Below the pieces are notes generated by a model, which did not search any database, was not told the origin of the DNA, and saw nothing but the letters and a program-made list of their open reading frames with translations. The translations under genes and the position numbers were made by a program. Of a stretch of 37,123 bases of DNA, positions 1-6,276 are shown piece after piece. Every line of letters begins with the position of its first letter. Positions within the stretch are counted from its first letter, which is position 1. Origin of the DNA: a virus; IMG/VR virus record IMGVR_UViG_3300011249_000001, positions 1 to 37,123 of that record; one strand, given 5' to 3'.

Positions 1-120
1 TCTCTTTCGGAAGAAGGAACCAAGTACATGCAAGAAAAATATGCAGAAATACAGAAAAATAACGCATTGATTTCATTGAAAAAAAAGAAAAAAGAAAAAA
101 AACAACCAATACAAAATTAA
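1..120 (+). CDS. C-terminal end of a lysine-rich protein, possibly the replication initiator
   Basis: Open from the first base in frame 1, this gives 39 residues ending in a very lysine-rich tail (KKKKKEKKQPIQN) before a TAA stop. No domain can be recognised in so short a piece. The gene that runs off the right edge of the window is in the same phase, so if the window is a closed circle this is its last part and the joined protein would have about 301 residues. A basic tail would suit a DNA-binding protein. If the window is not circular, this is just the end of an unknown gene. The next gene follows after 12 bases with an AGGAAAG ribosome site. Confidence 0.6.
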   Translation, partial: SLSEEGTKYMQEKYAEIQKNNALISLKKKKKEKKQPIQN

Positions 121-132
121 TTAGGAAAGATT

Positions 133-546
133 ATGGCAATAGAATTTGTAGGATTTATTCCAACACCCAATGAAAAATATTTAGGCATAGCCTCTGTAAA
201 AATCGATAACAAATATATTTTTAGATATAAAATTACTCCAAGCAAAGAAGGTAACGGCTTTTTTTCAACGGAAGCTAGCTATAAAATTGATTCAACAGGA
301 AATTCAAGAGAAGATTATGTCGAAGCTTTTTTACTAGATTCTAACTTTGAAATTCAAGAAATTCGCAAGTTGATTCAAAACCATGTTAAGTATGCCTTAG
401 CCAAACCTACTCAAATTCAAGCAAACGGGTCTTTACACGATCAAAACCAATGGAGCCAAACAAGTACACGTGTTGATCACGCAAACTCAACCAATCAAGC
501 GCAATCGACCCCTGCACATTTTGAAGATTCTAACATTCCATTTTGA
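133..546 (+). CDS. Putative single-stranded DNA-binding (SSB-like) protein
   Basis: A 137-residue protein. About 90 N-terminal residues look like a beta-rich fold (alternating strands such as KYLGIASVKI and KYIFRYKITP). A low-complexity Gln/Asn/Ser/Thr linker follows, and the protein ends in FEDSNIPF. An acidic tip ending in I-P-F is the hallmark of bacterial and phage SSBs, where it docks partner enzymes. The N-terminal part does not show a textbook OB-fold signature, so the call rests mainly on domain order and the tail. The ribosome site AGGAAAG lies just upstream. The next gene begins 6 bases after the stop, so they are likely co-transcribed. An SSB would work with the ERF and exonuclease genes near the right end. 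Confidence 0.6.
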   Translation: MAIEFVGFIPTPNEKYLGIASVKIDNKYIFRYKITPSKEGNGFFSTEASYKIDSTGNSREDYVEAFLLDSNFEIQEIRKLIQNHVKYALAKPTQIQANGSLHDQNQWSQTSTRVDHANSTNQAQSTPAHFEDSNIPF

Positions 547-552
547 GATAAC

Positions 553-816
553 ATGAAAAAATTACCTAAATGGAGAGTTCATATCGCAGTGACTAACTAT
601 CACTGCGTTGACATTGATGATTCGGATGATCATTCTGAGGTGATTAATCAAGCCATTCAAAAGGTTGTTGAAAGCCCAGATTATTATAAAAATTGTGAAA
701 GTATTTGTGTGTCAGGAATTTTCATTAATGATTATGATACAAAATTCTATTACCCTTATATTCCTGAAAAAATACCACATAATAAACCTGAAATTAATTT
801 TGACACAAATGCATAG
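553..816 (+). CDS. Hypothetical acidic 87-residue protein
   Basis: I do not recognise this family. The protein opens with a basic segment (MKKLPKWRVHIAV), then an acidic stretch rich in Asp and His (DIDDSDDHSE), then alternating hydrophobic and polar residues suggesting a small alpha/beta fold. There is no signal peptide or membrane segment. The ATG lies 6 bases after the stop of the SSB-like gene, so it probably belongs to the same transcript and is translated by coupling. Position suggests an early DNA-metabolism accessory role, but this is inference only. Confidence 0.6.
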   Translation: MKKLPKWRVHIAVTNYHCVDIDDSDDHSEVINQAIQKVVESPDYYKNCESICVSGIFINDYDTKFYYPYIPEKIPHNKPEINFDTNA

Positions 817-928
817 TTTTGAAAAACATACACACATAAATGAGTTTTTGTAGACATGACTTTTAGATTTATGAAAAATTAATCTACTCGAGAAAAATGC
901 CAAAGTGCCACCGCATGGAGACAAGCAA

Positions 929-1237
929 ATGAAACATAAATTCGGTGCAATACGTTGTTTAGTCGACGAGATTAAATTCAGCTCAAAACTGGAAGCTCAA
1001 TTTTATAATCAATTGAAATTACGTCAGCTTGCAGGAGATGTCATCTTCTTTCTCATGCAATGTCCATTTAGACTTCCAGGTAAGATTAAGTATGTGGTTG
1101 ATTTCATTGTCTTTTTGTCTAATGGAGATATTGAATTCATTGATGTTAAAGGAATGCGAACACCTATTAGCACTTTGAAAATAAAACAGGTTGAAGAAAT
1201 ATATCCTATCAAGATAAAAATTGTAGAAAAAATTTGA
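929..1237 (+). CDS. DUF1064 family PD-(D/E)XK-type phage nuclease
   Basis: The 102-residue protein matches the DUF1064 pattern found in many phage replication modules. It opens with a basic KHKFGA, then IKFSSKLEAQFYNQLK (the family's F-S-K-x-E-A motif), then a core VDFIVFLSNGDIEFIDVKG. The D of VDF and the E/D-x-D-V-K box would form the metal-binding nuclease centre. The family is thought to act as an endonuclease on DNA intermediates; no substrate is established here. I chose the ATG with GGAG 8 bases upstream. An in-frame GTG 24 bases earlier has no ribosome site. The next gene starts 9 bases downstream. Confidence 0.8.
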   Translation: MKHKFGAIRCLVDEIKFSSKLEAQFYNQLKLRQLAGDVIFFLMQCPFRLPGKIKYVVDFIVFLSNGDIEFIDVKGMRTPISTLKIKQVEEIYPIKIKIVEKI

Positions 1238-1246
1238 AGGAATCTT

Positions 1247-1453
1247 ATGAAAACTGACTTCGCACGTCAAATGTTTGAAACTGCTTGTTGTAATATTATG
1301 CAATATGAAGAAAGCTCTCCCTCATTTAATTTTTGCTTTTCGGTAATCGAGTCATATCGAGCTATGCTAGAAGAAAAAAATTATCATTCAGTTTTAAAAA
1401 AATATGAATATGTCGATCCTTCTTCTGAAAAAATCAAATCCGTCTGTTGCTAA
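1247..1453 (+). CDS. Hypothetical 68-residue protein
   Basis: A small mostly helical protein (FARQMFETACCNIMQYEES, VIESYRAMLEEKNYHSVLKKYEY) with five cysteines that do not form a clear zinc motif. No family is recognised. GAAGG sits 7 bases before the ATG, and the start is 9 bases after the DUF1064 stop, so it is the last gene of the left-hand early group. The partition repeats begin about 20 bases beyond its stop. Confidence 0.55.
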   Translation: MKTDFARQMFETACCNIMQYEESSPSFNFCFSVIESYRAMLEEKNYHSVLKKYEYVDPSSEKIKSVCC

Positions 1454-1475
1454 AAAACACTGGCAAATAAATATA

Positions 1476-1541
1476 TAACACGTATATAACAGGTATTTAA
1501 CACGTATAAACAATATATGTTTCACGTGTTAAATACCTGTA
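1476..1541 (+). repeat. 11-bp repeat array upstream of parA (probable centromere/operator)
   Basis: Three direct 11-bp units run head to tail: TAACACGTATA, TAACAGGTATT and TAACACGTATA. Two further units lie in inverted orientation at 1520-1541. Positions 1489-1505 and 1524-1540 form a perfect 17-bp inverted repeat (ACAGGTATTTAACACGT and its complement). An 11-bp spacing puts each unit on the same face of the helix. That is how ribbon-helix-helix partition proteins of type Ib systems bind centromeres and autoregulate. The array ends about 20 bases before parA, so it would cover the parA promoter. Function is inferred from this arrangement. Confidence 0.75.
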
Positions 1542-1560
1542 AACTATATAGGAGTTATAT

Positions 1561-2208
1561 ATGATAGTGGTTGTTGGTGGAATCAAAGGTGGAAGTGGTA
1601 AAACGACTATAGCAACGAACTTAACAGTATTAAGATCTGCTAGCGGAAAGAAAGTTTTGCTTGTTGATGCTGATGAACAAAGAAGTGCATCTGATTGGGC
1701 ACACGAAAGAGAGAATAGTGGCATTGAAACAAAATGGTCTACAATACAACTTTGTGGTGATGCTGTTTACCCGCAATTAAAACGTATGTCTCTAGATTAC
1801 GATGATATTATTGTCGATGTTGGCGGAAGAGATACAATAAGTCAGCGCTCGGCCCTTAAGATTGCTGACGTCTTATTAGTTCCTTTTAAGCCTAGATCAT
1901 TAGATATATGGACAATCGGCAGCCTAAAAAAACTTCTGTCTGAAATGAAAGTCAGCAATGATAAACTTTTGGCTTATGCAATTATCAATCAAGCGGATTC
2001 ATGTGGTACAGACAATAAAGATTCCCAAGAAATTATTTCCGATTGTCCTTCTTTAAAATGCATCACAATTCCTATTGGACATCGTAAAGCATTTGCTAAT
2101 GCAGCGACTGAAGGTTTAGGTATTTCAGAGCTTAAAATCCAAGATAAAAAAGCACTTCAAGAATTACTTTTTCTTTACAATTCAATATATGATTCAAACG
2201 TAGGATAG
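1561..2208 (+). CDS. parA: ParA-family partition ATPase
   Basis: A 215-residue ATPase with the deviant Walker A motif GGIKGGSGKTT at residues 6-16 and the ParA box VLLVDADEQRSASDW at about 33-47. The Walker B-like segment DDIIVDVGG follows. The size and lack of an N-terminal helix-turn-helix place it with the short type Ib ParA/Soj-like proteins. Those do not bind their operator themselves and rely on a small RHH partner. It would power segregation of the circular genome between daughter cells. AGGAG lies 6 bases before the ATG. Repeat arrays flank the gene on both sides and the RHH partner follows, as in plasmid partition operons. Confidence 0.93.
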   Translation: MIVVVGGIKGGSGKTTIATNLTVLRSASGKKVLLVDADEQRSASDWAHERENSGIETKWSTIQLCGDAVYPQLKRMSLDYDDIIVDVGGRDTISQRSALKIADVLLVPFKPRSLDIWTIGSLKKLLSEMKVSNDKLLAYAIINQADSCGTDNKDSQEIISDCPSLKCITIPIGHRKAFANAATEGLGISELKIQDKKALQELLFLYNSIYDSNVG

Positions 2209-2213
2209 ATATT

Positions 2214-2268
2214 TTTTACATGCATTTAGCATGCGTTTTACATGCATAACACACGTATTTAACAAGCA
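2214..2268 (+). repeat. Second 11-bp repeat array, between parA and the RHH gene
   Basis: Five consecutive 11-bp units follow the parA stop: TTTTACATGCA, TTTAGCATGCG, TTTTACATGCA, TAACACACGTA and TTTAACAAGCA. The last two resemble the units upstream of parA. The final unit overlaps the ribosome site (AGG) of the RHH gene that starts 9 bases later. Binding of the RHH protein here could repress its own translation or transcription, or add to the centromere. Regular helical spacing is seen directly; binding is inferred. Confidence 0.7.
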
Positions 2269-2276
2269 GGATATAT

Positions 2277-2525
2277 ATGACCGTTAAAAGAAAGACTGAA
2301 AGATTAGAGATCGATAAAGATTCTATAATCTATAACGCAGCGCATGCACTTTCGGGTAATGAGAAAATAAAAAATAAGAAAGAATGGATGAATTTTTGTC
2401 TTAGAATTAAGTTAGAAATGTTAGCTCAAATTGACCAAGTTCTTGAGGATCGAGTTGGTATTTCAAAAACAGGATGGATGTTGGAAGCAATTCAAGAAAA
2501 ATTGAAAAGGGCAGAAAATGAATAA
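2277..2525 (+). CDS. RHH partition adaptor / centromere-binding protein (ParG-like)
   Basis: An 82-residue protein with a charged, probably flexible N-terminus of about 38 residues. The C-terminal segment looks like a ribbon-helix-helix: a beta strand (NFCLRIKLEM), helix A (LAQIDQVLEDRV), the turn residues GIS, then helix B (KTGWMLEAIQEKLKR). This layout matches ParG and related partners of short ParA proteins. Its place directly after parA, with 11-bp repeats on both sides of parA, supports a role as the centromere-binding and autoregulatory protein. I name it by architecture, not by close sequence match. Confidence 0.75.
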   Translation: MTVKRKTERLEIDKDSIIYNAAHALSGNEKIKNKKEWMNFCLRIKLEMLAQIDQVLEDRVGISKTGWMLEAIQEKLKRAENE

Positions 2526-2634
2526 TACATTGTCAAATTATTATTACTTATTCGAATTATCATTAGGTGAGATGAGTATTAATCATCTCTTTCTTCAGGT
2601 ATTATTTAAAAATAAAAAACATGAGTTAAAATGA
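2518..2634 (+). CDS. Small 38-residue ORF coupled to both neighbours
   Basis: ATG lies inside the last codons of the RHH gene, and the TGA stop overlaps the next ATG as ATGA. This is the classic layout for translational coupling. The product is MNNTLSNYYYLFELSLGEMS followed by INHLFLQVLFKNKKHELK. It is hydrophobic and aromatic with a basic end and resembles no family I know. It could be a real micro-protein or just a translated spacer that carries ribosomes to the ParB-like start, which lacks a strong ribosome site of its own. Confidence 0.45.
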   Translation: MNNTLSNYYYLFELSLGEMSINHLFLQVLFKNKKHELK

Positions 2635-3191
2635 TCGAAATACAAGAAATTCCCATTAAAGACTTAATTTTACTCGAACGCAATCCTCGAAAGATCTCAA
2701 AAGATCAAATGGATAAGCTTAAAGCTTCTATTCAAGATGATCCTAAATTTTTATGGTGCAGGCCTATTCTTGTTAACCAGGATGCGATTGGATCACCACT
2801 TCAAGTATATGCAGGTAATCAGAGAGTAAGAGCAGCAAAAGCACTTAAACGAAAGACAATCCCATGTATTGTTGAATGTGGCTTATCTGAAACGATTATG
2901 AAAGAACGTATTATTAAAGATAATGTGCATTATGGAACCTTCGACTTCGATATTTTAACTTGCGATTACGATATTCCAGAATTAATTTCATATGGATTCG
3001 AAATGCATGAATTGCACTTGACTCTTGGTGATGATGAATCAAAAGACACTGAAGAATTAAGTTCAGATGATACAGGATCTTTAGGTGTAAAATTTAATAT
3101 ATCAATACCTGAAGAAGATTCAACTTCTTTTAAAAATCAACTTGATGACTTGCTATTAAAGTTTCCTAGAGCTAAATTAAAGAAAAAATAG
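2631..3191 (+). CDS. ParB/Srx-fold protein
   Basis: A 186-residue protein whose first 110 residues form a ParB N-terminal (ParB/sulfiredoxin) domain. It has IPIKDLILLERNPRKIS, then PILVNQD, then the nucleotide-contacting box YAGNQRVRAAKAL, then IPCIV. The usual ParB helix-turn-helix domain is absent, and an acidic tail (DDESKDTEELSSDD) and a basic end (KLKKK) follow instead. Such shortened proteins are common just upstream of phage terminases as well as in plasmid loci. It could assist ParA, or act as a nuclease/CTPase-like DNA-packaging accessory. Position between the par genes and the terminase fits either role. Confidence 0.75.
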   Translation: MIEIQEIPIKDLILLERNPRKISKDQMDKLKASIQDDPKFLWCRPILVNQDAIGSPLQVYAGNQRVRAAKALKRKTIPCIVECGLSETIMKERIIKDNVHYGTFDFDILTCDYDIPELISYGFEMHELHLTLGDDESKDTEELSSDDTGSLGVKFNISIPEEDSTSFKNQLDDLLLKFPRAKLKKK

Positions 3192-3200
3192 GTGTGTTTT

Positions 3201-3332
3201 ATGGATAAAGAATTGCATAAAGTTTCAAAAGATCTTAAAAAATCAGAAAAACAAATTGAACATATTGAAAAGTTAGATAAAAAAAGAGATGGACTTGTCA
3301 AGTTAGGTAAAAAAGCTCAACTCAAGAAATAA
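3201..3332 (+). CDS. Small lysine-rich coiled-coil protein (43 residues)
   Basis: ATG GAT AAA starts 9 bases after the ParB-like stop and the frame ends at TAA. The 43 residues are almost all Lys, Glu, Asp, Leu and Ile in a heptad-like pattern (VSKDLKKSEKQIEHIEKL), so a short amphipathic or coiled-coil helix is likely. There is a weak ribosome site (AGGTG) upstream. No family is recognised. A perfect hairpin follows immediately after the stop, suggesting this ends a transcription unit. Confidence 0.5.
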   Translation: MDKELHKVSKDLKKSEKQIEHIEKLDKKRDGLVKLGKKAQLKK

Positions 3333-3333
3333 C

Positions 3334-3355
3334 TTATACTCAATTCCGAGTATAA
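3334..3355 (+). promoter_or_regulatory. Perfect 8-bp hairpin between the par block and the terminase block
   Basis: TTATACTC and GAGTATAA form an 8-bp stem around a 6-base loop directly after the stop of the small coiled-coil gene. There is no T-run behind it, so it is not a standard intrinsic terminator. It may be an operator palindrome or an mRNA 3'-end stabiliser. Confidence 0.4.
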
Positions 3356-3376
3356 CCAAGTATAGGTAGGTATGTT

Positions 3377-3871
3377 TTGGGTGGTTTAAAAAAATGCGTT
3401 ATCGATGCACAAGAAAAAAAACGTATTACAAGGCCTATTAAACATATAGATTGGGATATTGTTGACACATTCCTAATCAGTGGTTCTTCTGGAACCGAAC
3501 TTGCCGGTCTTTTCGATATGCATCAAGAAACATTTTATGTTAGATTTCAAAAACATCATGGAGTTGGATTTACGGGATATTGTCAACAAAAGAGATCAAA
3601 AGGTGATGCTTACTTAAGACATCAGCAATATTTGAAAGCAATTGGTAAATCAACTGATGGAGATAATACTCTATTAATATGGTTAGGTAAGAATAGACTT
3701 AATCAAAAAGAAACCCCCGACCAGAATGCAGATGAAGAAAGAAAAATGGAATTCAGCGCCATTATGCAACAGCTTTCTGCGCTTCAATCAGATAAAATTA
3801 ATTCTTCAAATCAATCTTCTTCAGAATCTACCTTTAATAAAGAAGAAATGATCAGTAGCAATGAGATGTAA
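3377..3871 (+). CDS. terS: Terminase small subunit
   Basis: A 164-residue protein. An N-terminal helix-turn-helix-like segment (DTFLISGSSGTELAGLFDMH) would bind the packaging site. The middle part ends in TLLIWLGKNRLNQKE, a motif shared by many small terminase proteins of P22-like and related phages. The C-terminal part is a polar linker. It would recognise phage DNA and load the large subunit. The start is a TTG with AGGTAGG upstream; the nearby ATG (3372) is out of frame and closes after five codons. Its last 61 bases overlap the tail of a leftward gene. The large subunit follows after that gene. Confidence 0.8.
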   Translation: MGGLKKCVIDAQEKKRITRPIKHIDWDIVDTFLISGSSGTELAGLFDMHQETFYVRFQKHHGVGFTGYCQQKRSKGDAYLRHQQYLKAIGKSTDGDNTLLIWLGKNRLNQKETPDQNADEERKMEFSAIMQQLSALQSDKINSSNQSSSESTFNKEEMISSNEM

Positions 3872-4218
3872 TCATAATGTGTAATTGGTGTTGACATTAC
3901 ATGAGAAGGTAATTGTTCAATTGTGCTGATGATGTTTTCGATCGAATGCATTATTTTCTTTTTAGACAATACTTCTTTATCTTTTTTATTTTCAGGAGAA
4001 GCGGTAATTTCCGATCCCGATTCTTGAGTTATTTTAGGAACGATGATATTTCCAAGATCATCTATCCGCAAGAAATTATCCCAACTTTTGGCAGCGCATT
4101 TAAGTAAATTAGAGCCTCCATCAATAGATATTTCACCACATTTACAGGTGACGTAATCATTATGAAGAAAGCTTTCTATGATATCTTGGCATAATTTACA
4201 TTTGGCTCTGTTTTTCAT
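3811..4218 (-). CDS. Zinc-binding DUF7695-like protein, leftward
   Basis: A 135-residue protein with an N-terminal zinc ribbon, CKLCQDIIES...CKCGEISIDGG, as in the DUF7695 family of small phage and bacterial proteins of unknown function. The rest is a polar linker and a hydrophobic C-terminal helix (YISLLLIISSLLKV). AAGGATG precedes the ATG on this strand. It lies opposite to and between the two terminase genes, overlaps the small-subunit gene tail to tail, and diverges from the large-subunit gene across about 35 bases. This is typical of an inserted accessory gene (moron). Confidence 0.75.
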   Translation of the reverse strand: MKNRAKCKLCQDIIESFLHNDYVTCKCGEISIDGGSNLLKCAAKSWDNFLRIDDLGNIIVPKITQESGSEITASPENKKDKEVLSKKKIMHSIENIISTIEQLPSHVMSTPITHYDYISLLLIISSLLKVDSEED

Positions 4219-4253
4219 TGCATCCTTAAAATTAATTTCATTATATTGTGATT

Positions 4254-5531
4254 ATGCAAAATCCTTTCGCATCAAAGCAACTAGAATTTTTAACGAATTG
4301 TTTCCGTCATTGGAATCTAGCGCATGGTGCTGTATCCACTGGAAAAACTGTTTGTACGACATTTGGTTTCATGCACGCTGTTGATGAATGTCCAGATTCA
4401 GATATATTCATTGTAGGTCATACGTTCGACACAGCTTATCGTAATGTGGTACGGTTGATAGTCGAGGCTCCTGATGATTCAGTATTAGCATTATATAAGC
4501 CTTTTTGCACATGGTCGGGAAAGAAGCTTTATTTCAAAGATAAAACCATTACCATTCTTGGTGCAAAAGATGAGGGAAGTATTGGTAACTTTCAGGGATT
4601 GACAGCTTCATTAATGCTATGCGATGAGATGACGTTATACCCCGATAGCGTTATAGACATGATCGACACACGCTTAAGAAAGAATCATAGCAAAGGTTTC
4701 GCTGCTATGAACCCATCTCATCCTAACCATAAGTGCAAGCAATGGATAGATAAAGCTGCAGAAGGTGATCCGAATTACTATGCTTTACATTTTGAATTAG
4801 ATGATAACACATTCCTTCCGAAGCATTATAAAGATCGCATTAAAAATAGCGCTACAGGTCTGTTCTATAAGCGTAATGTGCTTGGTTTATGGGTTATGGC
4901 TGAAGGTGCCATATTCGATTTCTTCGACAGAAAGATCCATGTAGTAGATAGACCACCGCGTGCCGCTGAATATTGGATTGCTGGCATTGATTACGGCACA
5001 GCTAACCCATTTTGCTGCCTGCTTATTGGCGTATCCACTGGTAAGTACACCCAGCAAGGTGTGCAAATGTGGGTAGAGAAAGAGTATTACTGGGATCCTA
5101 AGAAGAAAGGTAGACAGAAAGTTAATTCTGAGTTTGCAGATGATGTGCAAGCGTTCTTAGAACCCTATTCAGTTAAGAATATATATCTAGATCCATCTGC
5201 AGAATCATTTCAACTAGAGTTAAGAAAGAAAGGTATGCATGCGACTCACGCTAATAATGATGTTCTTAACGGTATACAGCATCTTTCTACTTTTCTTAGA
5301 AATGGCAAGCTATTGATATGTAGCGAATGCGTCAATACCATACGTGAAATTGAATCTTATGTATGGGATTCTAAGGCAGCTAAGAAAGGTTATGATGAGC
5401 CTATGAAGACCGAAGACCATTGTTGCGATTCCCTCCGCTACGCAATCTTCACTCACAAGCCATCCTCATACGATCCTTACAAGCATAATCCTGATGATTA
5501 TAGAAATAATCGCTTCAAAAGTTCCTTTTGA
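4254..5531 (+). CDS. terL: Terminase large subunit (packaging ATPase and nuclease)
   Basis: A 425-residue motor protein. The N-terminal ATPase has Walker A GAVSTGKT at residues 25-32 and Walker B with its catalytic acid in LMLCDEM near 119-125. The C-terminal RNase H-like nuclease begins at IAGIDYGTANP (about 242-252), with a further acidic site near YLDPSAE and a late EDHCCDSLRYA motif. It pumps DNA into the prohead and cuts it. The size is normal for the family. I chose the ATG; a GTG two codons earlier is also possible, and neither has a clear Shine-Dalgarno sequence. An HNH gene sits between it and the portal. Confidence 0.93.
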   Translation: MQNPFASKQLEFLTNCFRHWNLAHGAVSTGKTVCTTFGFMHAVDECPDSDIFIVGHTFDTAYRNVVRLIVEAPDDSVLALYKPFCTWSGKKLYFKDKTITILGAKDEGSIGNFQGLTASLMLCDEMTLYPDSVIDMIDTRLRKNHSKGFAAMNPSHPNHKCKQWIDKAAEGDPNYYALHFELDDNTFLPKHYKDRIKNSATGLFYKRNVLGLWVMAEGAIFDFFDRKIHVVDRPPRAAEYWIAGIDYGTANPFCCLLIGVSTGKYTQQGVQMWVEKEYYWDPKKKGRQKVNSEFADDVQAFLEPYSVKNIYLDPSAESFQLELRKKGMHATHANNDVLNGIQHLSTFLRNGKLLICSECVNTIREIESYVWDSKAAKKGYDEPMKTEDHCCDSLRYAIFTHKPSSYDPYKHNPDDYRNNRFKSSF

Positions 5532-5563
5532 GATAAAATTCAAGTGGTGATACCATATGATAC

Positions 5564-6157
5564 ATGATAACACATCAAGAACATTTCGGTCGACTGTTTT
5601 ACCAAGACAAAAAAACAGGTTATTGGATATCAACTGATTATCCTCGTATTAGAGCACATAGATGGGTGTGGATTAGTTTACACGGGAAAATACCAATTGG
5701 TTATCATATCCATCATAAGAATGAAAATAAATCTGATAATAGGATTGAAAACATTGAACTGATAGAAGCTTCTAGACATATAAGTCATCATTACACGGAA
5801 GAAAACAGAGAAAGATCTAGATTACTTTGCGAAAAAATTCGCCCATTAACTAAAGCATGGCACGCAAGTGAAGAAGGTTTAGCTTGGCATAAAGCTCACG
5901 GGATTTTAACTTGGATTAATAAAGAACCTATAAAAATAATTTGCAAAGTTTGTCAAAAAGTAGCAGAAACCAAGATGTATCATCAAGAATTCTGCTCTAA
6001 TGCATGTAAAAGCAAATGGCGTAGAAACTCAGGAATTGATGATGTAGAGAAAGTATGCGGTCGTTGTGGAATTAAATTCATGAGCAATAAATATGCAAAA
6101 AATAAATACTGTTCAAAGGATTGCGGAATACGTTTAAGAGCAATTTTTAAAAGTTAA
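5564..6157 (+). CDS. HNH homing endonuclease with two C-terminal zinc fingers
   Basis: A 197-residue protein. The HNH_3-type core IPIGYHIHHKNENKSDNR, followed by IENIELIEASRHISHH, has the His-His pair, the two Asn and the final His of this nuclease family. Two Cys4 fingers follow (CKVCQ...CSNAC and CGRCG...CSKDC), which would add DNA contacts. Such proteins are free-standing or intron-encoded homing endonucleases in phages. No group I core is evident on either side and the flanking terminase and portal genes are whole, so I regard it as free-standing. It may cut intron-less or HNH-less relatives near the terminase-portal boundary. The ribosome site is weak. Confidence 0.87.
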   Translation: MITHQEHFGRLFYQDKKTGYWISTDYPRIRAHRWVWISLHGKIPIGYHIHHKNENKSDNRIENIELIEASRHISHHYTEENRERSRLLCEKIRPLTKAWHASEEGLAWHKAHGILTWINKEPIKIICKVCQKVAETKMYHQEFCSNACKSKWRRNSGIDDVEKVCGRCGIKFMSNKYAKNKYCSKDCGIRLRAIFKS

Positions 6158-6190
6158 ACCTGAAATTAATTCTAAGAAGTGGTGGCAGTT

Positions 6191-6219
6191 TTGGAAATAG
6201 CTTCCTAACTTGCTATAAT
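6191..6219 (+). promoter_or_regulatory. Sigma70-type promoter for the portal gene block
   Basis: TTGGAA, a 17-base spacer and a perfect TATAAT lie in the only non-coding stretch between the HNH gene and the portal. Predicted start is about 6226, giving a leader of about 48 bases before the portal start codon. Confidence 0.6.
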
Positions 6220-6261
6220 AAATAATTTATAGTACATTATCCTATAACCGCTACCAGGTTT

Positions 6262-6276
6262 TAGGAGGCTCTTATT
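6262..6276 (+). promoter_or_regulatory. Perfect Shine-Dalgarno sequence and ATT start of the portal gene
   Basis: TAGGAGG is followed after 5 bases by ATT in the portal frame. No ATG, GTG or TTG occurs in this frame between the upstream stop (6262-6264) and the TTG at 6493, which lies about 73 codons inside clearly portal-like sequence. ATT is a known but rare start codon (for example infC), and it is sensitive to initiation factor IF3. Confidence 0.7.

Noticed and set aside
1476-2268. Possible CRISPR-like or iteron origin repeats
   Set aside because: Units are contiguous 11-mers without spacers, and placement around parA fits a partition site better than a replication origin.
5532-6273. Group I intron around the HNH gene between terminase and portal
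   Set aside because: Neither flank shows a guide pairing or core hairpins, and both neighbouring proteins are complete without splicing.
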